Of a DNA stretch of 64,000 nucleotides, positions 8,710 to 18,104 are shown in pieces. A model generated the notes under the pieces. The model worked only from the letters and a program-made list of their open reading frames with translations. It was not told where the DNA came from and made no database searches. Source of the stretch: Bacteroidota bacterium (GTDB lineage: Bacteria > Bacteroidota > Bacteroidia > Flavobacteriales_E > Vicingaceae); the NCBI GenBank assembly GCA_013112545.1, contig JABFGJ010000008.1, forward strand, positions 1-64,000. The letters run 5' to 3'. Made by a program: the position numbers and the translations under genes. Numbering within the stretch: the stretch's first letter is position 1; each line of letters begins with the position of its first letter.

Positions 8710-9542
8710 AAGCACTTTTTGATGAAGTTTCAACAAAATGTAGTAAGCTCACAACAAGATCTTACAGCACGAGCTTTTCTTTGGGTATCTATTTATTAGA
8801 TTCATCTATTCGAAAACCAATTTATGGGATTTACGGCTTTGTGAGACTTGCAGACGAAATTGTCGATAGTTTTCACGGCTTCGACAAATCGACTTTGCTA
8901 GATCGATTAAAAATGGAAACATACCGAGCCATTGATGAAAGAATTAGCCTAAATCCTATTCTGAACAGTTTTCAAGAAGCTGTTAACCAATACCAAATTG
9001 AACATGAATTGATAGAAACTTTTTTAAATAGCATGGAAATGGATTTAGATAAAAATTCATACAATCAATTGGGTTATGAAAAATACATACTCGGTTCTGC
9101 AGAAGTTGTTGGTTTAATGTGTTTACGAGTTTTTACTTATGGTAATGATGATTTATTCAAGCAGTTAAAACCGGCTGCTCAAAAACTAGGTTCAGCCTTT
9201 CAAAAAATAAATTTTTTAAGAGATGTTCAAGCTGACTTCAAACAATTGGGTAGAACCTATTTTCCCGATGTTGAAATGGAAGCCTTTTCAAATGAAGATA
9301 AATTCAAAATTGAAAAAGAAATTGAATTAGAATTTCAAGAAGCCCTTGTTGGTATCAAACAATTACCAACATCCTCAAGATTGGGTGTTTATGTGGCTTA
9401 TGTGTATTATTTGCAGTTATTAAAACGCATCAAAAATTTGCCAGCAAACCGAATGATGGAAGAACGAGTAAGCGTTCCTAACTCACATAAATTCGGATTA
9501 ATGGTAAATTCGTTTGTAAAACATCAATTGAATTTACTTTGA
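8706..9542 (+). CDS. crtB: Phytoene synthase
   Basis: This 278-residue squalene/phytoene synthase condenses two geranylgeranyl diphosphates to phytoene. Both aspartate-rich Mg2+-binding motifs are visible: D50-EIV-D54 (in YGFVRLADEIVD) and D173-VQA-D177 (in NFLRDVQAD, followed by LGRTYFP). It overlaps crtI by 4 bp, and its TGA overlaps the TTG start of the next gene. It clearly belongs to the same operon. Confidence 0.93.
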   Translation: MKALFDEVSTKCSKLTTRSYSTSFSLGIYLLDSSIRKPIYGIYGFVRLADEIVDSFHGFDKSTLLDRLKMETYRAIDERISLNPILNSFQEAVNQYQIEHELIETFLNSMEMDLDKNSYNQLGYEKYILGSAEVVGLMCLRVFTYGNDDLFKQLKPAAQKLGSAFQKINFLRDVQADFKQLGRTYFPDVEMEAFSNEDKFKIEKEIELEFQEALVGIKQLPTSSRLGVYVAYVYYLQLLKRIKNLPANRMMEERVSVPNSHKFGLMVNSFVKHQLNLL

Positions 9543-10039
9543 AACAGATTTACACCATTCTGCTTGTAATCTTTCCCTTACTGTTGACAGCCGAGGACAA
9601 TAATCAATTAATAAGCCTCAGAAATCAATTTTACGCAGCATCTGAAGAAAAAATTAACTTAAATCACTTTGCTTCATTTATCGATGAACTAAAAGATTCT
9701 GATAATCCTACCATACAAGCATATCGAGCTATGTTATACATGTTGCAAGCTAAAGAATCGTGGAACCCTATTAAAAAATTCAGCCATTTCAATCAAGGTA
9801 AAAACCTTCTGGATAAACTTATTTCTGAAAATCAAAATAACATTGAGCTTCGATTTTTGAGGTTATGCATACAAATAAATTTACCTTCCTTTTTAAATTA
9901 TGATAACAAAGACATAGATACCATGTATTTACTAAAAAACTTAAGCAAACTTAAAGATCAAGACCTTTTAAATAGAATCAATATCTTTTTGAATGACAAT
10001 CAGCTATTATCAACAAATATTCAAGTTAAAAATGGATGA
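9539..10039 (+). CDS. Exported protein of unknown function within the carotenoid operon
   Basis: The product has 166 residues with a hydrophobic signal peptide (MKQIYTILLVIFPLLLTAED). The mature part is helical and resembles one or two degenerate TPR-like helix pairs (FIDELKDSDNPTIQAYRAMLYMLQAKESWNPIKKF). The start is TTG, overlapping the crtB stop as TTGA, and the 3' end overlaps idi by 8 bp, so it is co-translated with the pathway enzymes. No catalytic motif is seen. It occupies the place where many flavobacterial clusters carry the hydroxylase crtZ, but it is not a hydroxylase: it has no membrane helices or His clusters. Function is unknown. Confidence 0.8.
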   Translation: MKQIYTILLVIFPLLLTAEDNNQLISLRNQFYAASEEKINLNHFASFIDELKDSDNPTIQAYRAMLYMLQAKESWNPIKKFSHFNQGKNLLDKLISENQNNIELRFLRLCIQINLPSFLNYDNKDIDTMYLLKNLSKLKDQDLLNRINIFLNDNQLLSTNIQVKNG

Positions 10040-10562
10040 AAATCAAGTCATATTAGTTGACGAACAGGACAATGAAATTGGTTTTATGGGAAAACTTGAG
10101 GCCCACCAAAAAGGACTTTTACATCGCGCTTTTTCTATATTTATTTTCAATGAAAAAAATGAAATGCTCATACAGCAGAGGGCTTTAAGTAAATATCATT
10201 CACCAGGCTTATGGACAAATACCTGTTGTAGTCATCCCAAACCAAATGAACTATTATTAGATGCGGCTAATAGAAGATTAATGGAGGAAATGCACATGCA
10301 AGCAACTTTAGATCATGTTTATCAGTTCACTTATCGAACTGAGTTTGAAAATGGTTTAGCTGAACATGAAATAGATCACGTTTTTATTGGCTATACAAAT
10401 CAATTACCTACAATAAATCCAGTGGAAGTAGCAGCCTACAAATACTTATCAATAAGTGCTTTAGAACTCGATGTAAAAGCTAACCCCAATCACTATACTT
10501 CTTGGTTTAAAATCTGTTTATCTAATGTCTTAAAAACAATAAAGAAAAGATTGAATGAATAG
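10032..10562 (+). CDS. idi: Isopentenyl-diphosphate delta-isomerase, type I
   Basis: This is a Nudix-fold enzyme of 176 residues that interconverts IPP and DMAPP, the C5 units for carotenoids. The TNTCCSHP motif holds the catalytic Cys (C65/C66) and ENGLAEHEIDHVF holds the catalytic Glu region (about 107-118). The ATG at 10032 is chosen over an upstream in-frame ATG at 9993 because it gives the normal family length and an 8-bp coupled overlap with the previous gene. It overlaps the following cyclase gene by 8 bp. Confidence 0.92.
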   Translation: MDENQVILVDEQDNEIGFMGKLEAHQKGLLHRAFSIFIFNEKNEMLIQQRALSKYHSPGLWTNTCCSHPKPNELLLDAANRRLMEEMHMQATLDHVYQFTYRTEFENGLAEHEIDHVFIGYTNQLPTINPVEVAAYKYLSISALELDVKANPNHYTSWFKICLSNVLKTIKKRLNE

Positions 10563-11241
10563 TTATTTATACCTTTTCGTGAATTTAGGAGCTTTAATTA
10601 TTCCATTCATTTATTCTTTTCATCCTAAATTATTGTTTTATAAAAAATGGAAGTCCTACTTTTTGAGTAATCTCATTACCATTATACCTTTTATTATTTG
10701 GGATATTGCATTTACCGAAAAAGGCATTTGGGGTTTTAATCCAAATTATCTAACAGGTTTATACATTTGGAATCTACCCATAGAAGAAATCTTGTTTTTT
10801 CTATGCATTCCTTACGCATGTGTTTATACTTGGCATTGTTTTAAGGTGTTGCTATGGAGAGAGCGTTTTATTAAACCCAAGAAGTGGCTTAATTATTTCT
10901 TAATTGGGTTCTCATTATTCATGTCTTTTATTTTTGCTCAACAAGATTACACCTTCTTAACTTTTTTAGGATTAGCAGTACTTTTAGTCTATTTAACTCT
11001 AAGTAAAACCAAATGGCTAAGTTCTTTTTACCTCACTTATCTTGTCTTGTTAATCCCCTTTTTAATTGTAAATGGCATTTTAACAGGCACAGGAATAGAA
11101 TCTCCCATTGTTTGGTATAATGATTTAGAAAATATCGGAATTCGAATTCTAACTATACCAATTGAGGATGTGTTTTATGGAATGACTTTAATCTTGTTAA
11201 ACGTTACTCTATTTGAGCATTTTAATAAAAAAATAGCTTAA
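10555..11241 (+). CDS. Lycopene cyclase, fused CrtYc-CrtYd type
   Basis: The 228-residue integral membrane protein has about seven helices. It carries two internally repeated motifs, P75-I-E-E78 and P202-I-E-D205. This is the signature of the heterodimeric CrtYc/CrtYd lycopene cyclases when fused in one chain. It should cyclise lycopene ends to beta-rings. Together with crtI, crtB and idi the operon predicts beta-carotene; no hydroxylase or ketolase gene is present here. It is the last gene before a strong terminator. Confidence 0.85.
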   Translation: MNSYLYLFVNLGALIIPFIYSFHPKLLFYKKWKSYFLSNLITIIPFIIWDIAFTEKGIWGFNPNYLTGLYIWNLPIEEILFFLCIPYACVYTWHCFKVLLWRERFIKPKKWLNYFLIGFSLFMSFIFAQQDYTFLTFLGLAVLLVYLTLSKTKWLSSFYLTYLVLLIPFLIVNGILTGTGIESPIVWYNDLENIGIRILTIPIEDVFYGMTLILLNVTLFEHFNKKIA

Positions 11242-11287
11242 AGCTTCGTGTTATTAAAAGAAGTAGCCGAAGAAAATAAGCAAAAAA

Positions 11288-11316
11288 AAACAGTGGAATT
11301 TCCACTGTTTTTTTGT
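11288..11316 (+). terminator. Rho-independent terminator of the carotenoid operon
   Basis: The 9-bp arms AACAGTGGA (11290-11298) and TCCACTGTT (11301-11309) enclose a very short loop and are followed by a run of T. An A run precedes the stem, so it may also serve the convergent TPR gene that ends at 11336. Confidence 0.9.
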
Positions 11317-11335
11317 TTCTATAATCTTGTAAGTT

Positions 11336-12607
11336 TTATCTTTTACTTTCGATTTTAGCTTTCATTTCATTGTATTTTCCCTCTTCACCTACTCTAGAGT
11401 ATATGCTAATTAATGAAGCCATTGTAGATTGGTCATCGGGGTTAATTTTGTGAGCTTTTTCTAAAGCTGGCATAGCTAGAGCGAAGTATTCTTTAGCCTT
11501 TTTCAATGAAGCTTCGTATTTAGCTGTTTCATCTAAACCATAACTACTTGCTTTGTTATTTGACTCCACACCTAAATTATAATACATAGCTCCTAGGTTA
11601 TAAGCTGCATCGAAGAAAGTTGGATCAACTTCTACCGCTTTATTGTAGTCTTTAGCAGCTTTTTCTATTTCGCCTAATTTTTCATAAGTATAACCTCTAT
11701 TGTAATACAAAGAAGGGTTGTTAGGCATTGCAGCAATTGCTTTATCAAAGTTGGCCATTGCTTTTTCTGATTGTCCAGAACTTAATAAATAACTTAACTC
11801 TTCTACCATTAAATCAGAATTGTCAGGGTATTTTTCTAATCCTGCTTGTATTACTTCAATTCTTTTTAAGGTATCTCCTTTCTTCGCTAAAGTATTAGCC
11901 ATATACATATAGATGTCAGCACCACCATAACCAACTTGAGATAATACTGAATAATAGGTTAAAGCTTCATCGTATTTTTTTAAATTCTCTGAAGCCAATG
12001 CTGCATTGTACATTCCTAATGTATCTAAACGGCCAATCAATCCATTAATTAGAATAGATTTTTCTGAATAGGATTTTGCCATTTCATAGTCTTTGCTTTG
12101 AAATGCTTGAACACCAGTATTGATGTAAGCATTCGCTAGAAAAGGAAATTTGTTTTGCATAATGGCAAACTTATAAGTCAAATCCCCATGTTTTGTGTCC
12201 TTTGCATTTAAAACCTGAGCAAACTTCATCATGTCTTCATCCTTATTTAAATCGAGGTTGCTAACCGAAGGTGACTCAATATTAAGCTGAAGGGCTTTCA
12301 TGTAATACTCATAAGTTTTAGTCAAAGCATCAGGATATCCTTTTTTACAAGCCTCATCATCTGAAATAAGGGAGTTAAAGTAGAGATTTCCCCCATAATA
12401 CCATGTTTTTGCTTCGTTCATGGTTTTAGGATCCTTAGTTGCAGGCTTAATTGATTCCAAACCTTTGATTAATTCACTACAATCTCTATCACGTTCAAAA
12501 GATTTATTGTAATTATACGCACTTACAACTTTTGCTTTTTGAGCAAATGACATTGAAGTAAGCATTCCAAGGCCTAGTGCAAGTGTTAAGTGTTTATTTA
12601 ATTTCAT
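11336..12607 (-). CDS. Exported TPR-repeat protein
   Basis: The 423 residues have a signal peptide (MKLNKHLTLALGLGMLTSMSFAQ) and several tetratricopeptide units. The clearest are NPSLYYNRGYTYEKLGEIEK and TFFDAAYNLGAMYYNLGV (about 295-350). It is a periplasmic or surface scaffold of a type very common in Bacteroidota; no catalytic domain is seen. It lies 18 bp downstream of gyrA on the same strand and may be co-transcribed with it. Confidence 0.82.
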   Translation of the reverse strand: MKLNKHLTLALGLGMLTSMSFAQKAKVVSAYNYNKSFERDRDCSELIKGLESIKPATKDPKTMNEAKTWYYGGNLYFNSLISDDEACKKGYPDALTKTYEYYMKALQLNIESPSVSNLDLNKDEDMMKFAQVLNAKDTKHGDLTYKFAIMQNKFPFLANAYINTGVQAFQSKDYEMAKSYSEKSILINGLIGRLDTLGMYNAALASENLKKYDEALTYYSVLSQVGYGGADIYMYMANTLAKKGDTLKRIEVIQAGLEKYPDNSDLMVEELSYLLSSGQSEKAMANFDKAIAAMPNNPSLYYNRGYTYEKLGEIEKAAKDYNKAVEVDPTFFDAAYNLGAMYYNLGVESNNKASSYGLDETAKYEASLKKAKEYFALAMPALEKAHKINPDDQSTMASLISIYSRVGEEGKYNEMKAKIESKR

Positions 12608-12625
12608 TGTTATTTTTTTTCAAAT

Positions 12626-15190
12626 TTAATTTTCTGTTTCTTCATTACCAAGTTCCTTGCCATTTTCTTCATTGCTTGTATCAGTAGGGTCATCAGAATT
12701 ATCTTCCAAATCAACTAATTCCTCTTCTTCCATGTTTACTTTAGCTACAGCTGCAATAGAATCATTTGCCCTTAAGTTAATTAATCTAACTCCCTGCGTT
12801 GCTCTACCCATAACTCTTAATGAAGAAACAGCAATTCTAATAATTACTCCAGAACGATTAATAATCATTAAATCGTTTTCATCTGTTACATTTTTAATGG
12901 CAATTAAATCTCCTGTTTTTTCAGTAACATTCAGTGTCTTAACACCTTTACCACCTCTATTTGTCACTCTGTAAATTTCAGAATCGTCTTCAGGATCGTT
13001 TAAGAAAGAGCGTTTGCCATATCCTTTTTCAGAAACAACCAATACTGTTTCTTCTTTAGCATCTCTTACGGTTATCATTCCAACCACTTCATCACTTTCG
13101 TTGGCAAATTTAATTCCTCTCACACCTGAAGCGTTTCTTCCCATTGGCCTTACTTTAGACTCGTTAAAACGAATTGCACGTCCACTCTTAATGGCCATCA
13201 TGATTTCATCTGTTCCATTTGTAAGTTTAGCTTCTAGTAATTGATCTCCTTCTCTTACCGTGATGGCGTTAATACCATTGGTTCTTGGTCTAGAGTATGC
13301 TTCAAGACTAGTCTTTTTAATAATACCTTTTTGAGTACACATAACAATAAAGTTATTGTTAATGTATTCTTCATCTTTAATATCATTTACACAGATATAA
13401 GCTTTAACATTATCGTCTGGCTCTATACTTATTAAGTTTTGTATCGCTCTACCTTTAGAGGTTTTAGTTCCTTCTGGAACTTCGAAAACTCTCATCCAGA
13501 AACATTTACCTTTTTCAGTAAAGATTAATAGGTAATTATGTGTGGTCGCTACAAATAAGTGTTCTAAGAAGTCTTCGTCTCGTGTTGCACTACCTTTAGA
13601 ACCAGTCCCTCCTCTATTTTGTCTCCTATATTCAGTTAGTTGAGTTCGTTTAATATATCCTAAATGAGAGATAGTAACTACAACTTCTTCATCTGGAATC
13701 ATGTCCTCTATAGAAAAATCCTCAGCAGAATACTCAATTATGCTTCTTCTTTCGTCACCGTATTTATCTTTGATTTCAATAAGCTCATCCTTAATTATCT
13801 TCATTCTCAATGACTCGTCAGCTAATATAGATTCTAAATACGCTATTAATTTCATCAACTCAGCGTGTTCTTCTTTTAATTTGTCTCTTTCAAGCCCTGT
13901 AAGTTTTTGTAGTCTTAGTTCTAAAATTGCTTTAGCCTGAATATCAGATAGATTAAATCGTTCAATTAAACCAACTTTTGCATCATCAGGGGTTCTACTC
14001 GACCTAATTAAATTGATGACTTCATCTAAATTGTCAATCGCAATAATTAATCCCTCAAGTATATGAGCCTTTTCTTGAGCCTTTTTAAGGTCGTATTTAG
14101 TTCTTCTTATTACAACTTCATGTCTGAATTCCACAAAATGATGAATCATGTCTTTCAGATTCAACATCACAGGTCGTCCATTTACTAAGGCAATATTATT
14201 AACGGAAAAGCTTGTCTGTAAAGCAGTGTATTTAAAAAGATTATTCATCACTACGTTCGTGATTGCATCTCTTTTTAAATCATAAACGATTCGCATTCCA
14301 TTTCGGTCAGATTCATCGTTGATGTCTGAAATTCCATCAATTTTTTTATCGTTTACTAAGTCAGCAGTTTTTTTAATTAAATCCGCTTTATTAACTTGAT
14401 ATGGTATTTCCGTAACAATTATTCGTTCCCTTCCGCTACTGGTTACTTCAATTTCTGTTTTAGCACGCATAACAATCCGGCCTCTCCCAGTCTCAAATGC
14501 ATTCTTTACTCCTTCATATCCATAAATTATACCTCCAGTTGGAAAATCTGGTGCTTTAATGTGTTGCATTAATCCAGGAATATCAATATCTCTATCATCG
14601 ATATATGCTACAATTCCATCAATACATTCAGTTAAATTATGTGGCGCCATGTTAGTAGCCATTCCTACGGCTATACCAGAACCACCATTTACTAACAACT
14701 GAGGGATTCGAGTAGGTAAAACGGTAGGCTCTTGTAGGGAGTCATCAAAATTTAATCTAAAATCAACGGTATCTTTATCGATATCTGCAAGCATCTCCTC
14801 AGAAACTTTTCTAAGCCTAGCTTCAGTATATCGCATTGCAGCTGGACTATCTCCGTCAACAGAACCAAAGTTTCCTTGTCCATCAACTAACATATACCTC
14901 AATGACCAAGGTTGCGCCATTCGAACCATCGAGTCATACACTGCAGTATCACCATGAGGATGATACTTTCCTAGAACCTCTCCAACAATACGTGCTGATT
15001 TTTTATAAGCTCTATTTGAAAGGACACCTAAATCTTGCATCCCAAAAAGGATTCTACGATGTACCGGTTTTAAGCCATCTCTAACATCGGGTAATGCCCT
15101 AGAAACAATCACTGACATCGAGTAATCGATGTAAGCTGATTTCATCTCATCTTCAATATTAATTTTAATTATTCTTTCTCCTTCTGCCAT
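12626..15190 (-). CDS. gyrA: DNA gyrase subunit A
   Basis: This is the 854-residue breakage-reunion subunit, with catalytic Tyr121 ([10 protein letters not shown]). The quinolone-determining region [10 protein letters not shown] has Thr82 and Asp86 at the positions of E. coli Ser83 and Asp87. The C-terminal beta-pinwheel carries a GyrA-box-like [12 protein letters not shown] (about residue 525) and further related blades. An acidic tail ends the protein. Together with GyrB it introduces negative supercoils. Thr at the Ser83 position is natural in several species and does not by itself indicate resistance. Confidence 0.97.
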   Translation of the reverse strand: MAEGERIIKINIEDEMKSAYIDYSMSVIVSRALPDVRDGLKPVHRRILFGMQDLGVLSNRAYKKSARIVGEVLGKYHPHGDTAVYDSMVRMAQPWSLRYMLVDGQGNFGSVDGDSPAAMRYTEARLRKVSEEMLADIDKDTVDFRLNFDDSLQEPTVLPTRIPQLLVNGGSGIAVGMATNMAPHNLTECIDGIVAYIDDRDIDIPGLMQHIKAPDFPTGGIIYGYEGVKNAFETGRGRIVMRAKTEIEVTSSGRERIIVTEIPYQVNKADLIKKTADLVNDKKIDGISDINDESDRNGMRIVYDLKRDAITNVVMNNLFKYTALQTSFSVNNIALVNGRPVMLNLKDMIHHFVEFRHEVVIRRTKYDLKKAQEKAHILEGLIIAIDNLDEVINLIRSSRTPDDAKVGLIERFNLSDIQAKAILELRLQKLTGLERDKLKEEHAELMKLIAYLESILADESLRMKIIKDELIEIKDKYGDERRSIIEYSAEDFSIEDMIPDEEVVVTISHLGYIKRTQLTEYRRQNRGGTGSKGSATRDEDFLEHLFVATTHNYLLIFTEKGKCFWMRVFEVPEGTKTSKGRAIQNLISIEPDDNVKAYICVNDIKDEEYINNNFIVMCTQKGIIKKTSLEAYSRPRTNGINAITVREGDQLLEAKLTNGTDEIMMAIKSGRAIRFNESKVRPMGRNASGVRGIKFANESDEVVGMITVRDAKEETVLVVSEKGYGKRSFLNDPEDDSEIYRVTNRGGKGVKTLNVTEKTGDLIAIKNVTDENDLMIINRSGVIIRIAVSSLRVMGRATQGVRLINLRANDSIAAVAKVNMEEEELVDLEDNSDDPTDTSNEENGKELGNEETEN

Positions 15191-15219
15191 TTTTACAGTT
15201 TTGTGATAATAAACAAATA

Positions 15220-15236
15220 ACCACTCAAAGAGTGGT
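15220..15236 (-). promoter_or_regulatory. Hairpin in the predicted gyrA leader
   Basis: ACCACTC (15220-15226) and GAGTGGT (15230-15236) form a perfect 7-bp stem with a 3-nt loop. On the minus strand a -7-like box TACTTTCG lies at 15257-15250, so the hairpin would lie near the 5' end of the gyrA mRNA. It is not followed by a T run. A stabilising or regulatory leader hairpin is possible. Confidence 0.4.
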
Positions 15237-15301
15237 CGTTTAATTTCTTCGAAAGTACCTTATTATATTAGCTTTTAGACGTTTTTTTTATCAGAATTAC
15301 T

Positions 15302-15315
15302 AACAAAATTTTGTT
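15302..15315. promoter_or_regulatory. Perfect 14-bp palindrome between gyrA and clpC
   Basis: AACAAAATTTTGTT is a perfect palindrome in the 259-bp divergent region 15191-15449. It could be an operator for clpC or gyrA. A+T richness makes chance occurrence less remote than its length suggests. No other strong element was recognised in this intergenic region apart from the gyrA leader hairpin. Confidence 0.3.
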
Positions 15316-15449
15316 GATAAAGGAGCTTTGGATACATATTTGCAAGTTAGTCTTAAATTAATTTTGATTATATAGAAATAATTCTAACTTTCAGCTTAAT
15401 TAGGACAACCAAATCACGAGTTTAAACGTTTATTAGTAAAAGCAATTAT

Positions 15450-18053
15450 ATGGAATCTAATTTTTCACAACGAGTTAAAGATGTAATAACATACAGCCGA
15501 GAAGAAGCTTTGCGCTTGGGCCATGATTACATTGGTGTTGAGCATCTTCTGCTTGGCATGATTAGAGAAGGACAAGGAGTCGGAATTCAGATCTTAAACT
15601 CATTAGGTGCTGATTTAAATGAATTAAGAAGAAAAATTGAAAGTGCTACCAAAATGGGCAGTAGTTCAATTAACCATTTAAGTAACATCCCTTTAGTTAA
15701 ACAAGCAGAGCGAGTACTAAAGATTACTTATTTAGAAGCCAAATTATTTAATCAATCCTTAATTGGGACAGAGCATCTATTGCTTTCTATTCTAAAAGAT
15801 TCAAATAATATTTCTACTCAAGCATTAGAAGATCAAAACATCACTTATGATGGTGTAAAAGATGAATTGGAGGCCATTTTATCCAATAAACCTAGAACTA
15901 CTAAAAGTGAACTTCCAGGCAACACCGCTAATGACGACGATGAATCAAGTTCTTTTATGGGAGGAGGTTCAGGCGCAAGAGGTTCTAATCCCTCCGGAAA
16001 AGCTGACTCTAAGTCTAAAACTCCTGTATTGGATAATTTTGGTAGAGACCTCACAACTATGGCTGAGGAAGATAAATTAGATCCTATTGTTGGAAGAGAA
16101 CGAGAAATAGAACGTGTTTCGCAAATATTGAGTAGAAGAAAAAAGAACAACCCTATATTAATTGGAGAACCTGGTGTTGGTAAGTCAGCAATTGCTGAAG
16201 GCTTAGCTTTAAGAATTATTCAAAAGAAAGTTTCAAGGGTTTTGTTTAATAAACGAATAGTTACTCTAGATTTAGCTTCTTTGGTGGCAGGTACAAAATA
16301 CCGTGGTCAATTCGAAGAAAGAATGAAAGCTGTAATGAATGAATTAGAGAAATCTCCAAACATCATCCTATTCATCGATGAAATCCACACCATCGTTGGA
16401 GCAGGTGGCGCATCTGGTTCACTGGATGCATCTAATATGTTTAAACCAGCACTTGCTAGAGGAGAAATTCAATGTATTGGAGCAACAACTTTAGACGAAC
16501 ATAGACAACACATTGAAAAAGATGGGGCTTTAGAAAGAAGGTTTCAAAAAGTTTTAGTTGAACCAACAACTCCAGAAGAAACGATTCAAATTCTAAACAA
16601 TATAAAAGAACGTTATGAAGAGCATCACAATGTGATTTATACACCTGAAGCCATTGAAGCTTGTGTTAAATTAACCAATAGATATATGAGTGACAGACAT
16701 TTGCCCGACAAAGCAATTGACGCATTGGATGAAGCCGGGTCTAGAGTGCACATCACCAATATAAAAGTTCCTCAAAATATCATTGATATAGAACAAGAGA
16801 TTGAAAAAGTAAAAGAAGAGAAAAACAAAGTAGTCCGCAGTCAAAAATATGAAGAAGCTGCACGGCTTAGAGACTCTGAAAGACTATTAGCTGAATCATT
16901 AGAAACTGCTAAATTGGCTTGGGAAGAAGAAACCAAAAATCACAGAGAGGTAGTTACAGAAGATAATGTAGCTGAAGTTGTTTCTATGATGACTGGAATA
17001 CCTGTACAACGAGTTGCTCAGAAAGAAGGTAAGAAGTTGGTTAAAATGTACGACGATATTCACGACAAAGTTATAGGCCAAGATGAAGCCATTCGAAAAG
17101 TAGTTAAAGCGATACAACGCAATAGAGCAGGATTAAAAGACCCTAACAAACCAATTGGATCATTTATTTTCTTAGGCCCAACAGGAGTAGGTAAAACACA
17201 ATTGGCAAAAGTGTTAGCAAAACATTTATTTGACAATCAAGATGCATTAATCCGTATAGACATGAGTGAATATATGGAGAAGTTTGCAGTGAGTCGATTA
17301 ATTGGAGCGCCTCCAGGATATGTTGGTTATGAAGAAGGTGGTCAATTGACTGAAAAAGTAAGGAAGCGCCCCTACTCTGTTATTTTATTAGATGAAATTG
17401 AAAAGGCACATCCAGATGTTTACAATTTATTACTTCAAATTCTAGATGATGGACAAGTTACCGACAGTTTAGGTAGAAGAATTAGTTTTAAAAATACGAT
17501 CATTATCATGACGTCGAATATTGGGGCAAGACAACTAAAAGACTTTGGAAGAGGTGTTGGATTTAATACTTCGGCTAAGCAAGCAAAGTCTGATGATTAT
17601 GCTAAAGGAGTTATCCAATCGGCCTTAAAAAAAGCATTTGCACCTGAGTTTTTAAATCGTATAGATGATATGATGGTCTTTAATTCTCTTACAAAAGAAG
17701 ATATTCATCAAATTATAGATATAGAATTAGAAGGCTTGTATGCTAGAACAAAGGAAATGGGCTTTACTGTTGAAATTTCTGAGCCTGCAAAAGATTTTAT
17801 AGCCGACAAAGGCTACGATCCTGATTATGGAGCAAGACCGCTTAGTAGAGCAATTCAAAAATACATAGAAGACCCTTTAGCTGAGGAAATTATTCAATCG
17901 AACTTAGTTGATGGAGATTTAATTAGCATCAAATTTGACAAAGAAGCTAAAGAAATAAAAATTGATATTATAAAACCACAAAGTAAAGGTTTGAAAGCCA
18001 AAGGTGACACCAAACAGCTTCCCGAAGCTGGAAAGGATGAAGAAACTAAGTAA
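15450..18053 (+). CDS. clpC: ClpC-type AAA+ protein unfoldase
   Basis: The 867-residue Hsp100 protein has two N-terminal Clp repeats (about 1-145) and a glycine/serine linker. The first AAA+ domain has Walker A GEPGVGKS (239-246). A UVR-like coiled segment (KYEEAARLRDSERLL, about 466-480) marks ClpC rather than ClpB. The second AAA+ domain has GPTGVGKT (576-583). A VGF loop (GVGFNTSAKQ) after the second domain suggests docking to ClpP. It unfolds proteins for degradation. It is a single gene closed by a strong terminator. Confidence 0.94.
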   Translation: MESNFSQRVKDVITYSREEALRLGHDYIGVEHLLLGMIREGQGVGIQILNSLGADLNELRRKIESATKMGSSSINHLSNIPLVKQAERVLKITYLEAKLFNQSLIGTEHLLLSILKDSNNISTQALEDQNITYDGVKDELEAILSNKPRTTKSELPGNTANDDDESSSFMGGGSGARGSNPSGKADSKSKTPVLDNFGRDLTTMAEEDKLDPIVGREREIERVSQILSRRKKNNPILIGEPGVGKSAIAEGLALRIIQKKVSRVLFNKRIVTLDLASLVAGTKYRGQFEERMKAVMNELEKSPNIILFIDEIHTIVGAGGASGSLDASNMFKPALARGEIQCIGATTLDEHRQHIEKDGALERRFQKVLVEPTTPEETIQILNNIKERYEEHHNVIYTPEAIEACVKLTNRYMSDRHLPDKAIDALDEAGSRVHITNIKVPQNIIDIEQEIEKVKEEKNKVVRSQKYEEAARLRDSERLLAESLETAKLAWEEETKNHREVVTEDNVAEVVSMMTGIPVQRVAQKEGKKLVKMYDDIHDKVIGQDEAIRKVVKAIQRNRAGLKDPNKPIGSFIFLGPTGVGKTQLAKVLAKHLFDNQDALIRIDMSEYMEKFAVSRLIGAPPGYVGYEEGGQLTEKVRKRPYSVILLDEIEKAHPDVYNLLLQILDDGQVTDSLGRRISFKNTIIIMTSNIGARQLKDFGRGVGFNTSAKQAKSDDYAKGVIQSALKKAFAPEFLNRIDDMMVFNSLTKEDIHQIIDIELEGLYARTKEMGFTVEISEPAKDFIADKGYDPDYGARPLSRAIQKYIEDPLAEEIIQSNLVDGDLISIKFDKEAKEIKIDIIKPQSKGLKAKGDTKQLPEAGKDEETK

Positions 18054-18055
18054 AT

Positions 18056-18087
18056 AAAAAATCCCGCTTTAAGCGGGATTTTTTTAT
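18056..18087. terminator. Bidirectional terminator between clpC and fabI
   Basis: AATCCCGCTT and AAGCGGGATT form a 10-bp stem centred near 18070, with an A run on the left and a T run on the right. It can therefore end both the plus-strand clpC and the minus-strand fabI transcripts. Confidence 0.93.
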
Positions 18088-18104
18088 ATCAATTTTTTTA
18101 AGAA

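Noticed and set aside
12657-12974. Plus-strand ORFs antisense to gyrA (also 13014-13244, 13701-13940, 14836-15084)
   Set aside because: They are shadows of a strongly conserved gene; their products are compositionally biased and match no family.
12626-15190. GyrA Thr82 as a quinolone-resistance mutation
   Set aside because: Thr is the natural residue at this position in several bacteria; without a reference strain it cannot be called a mutation.
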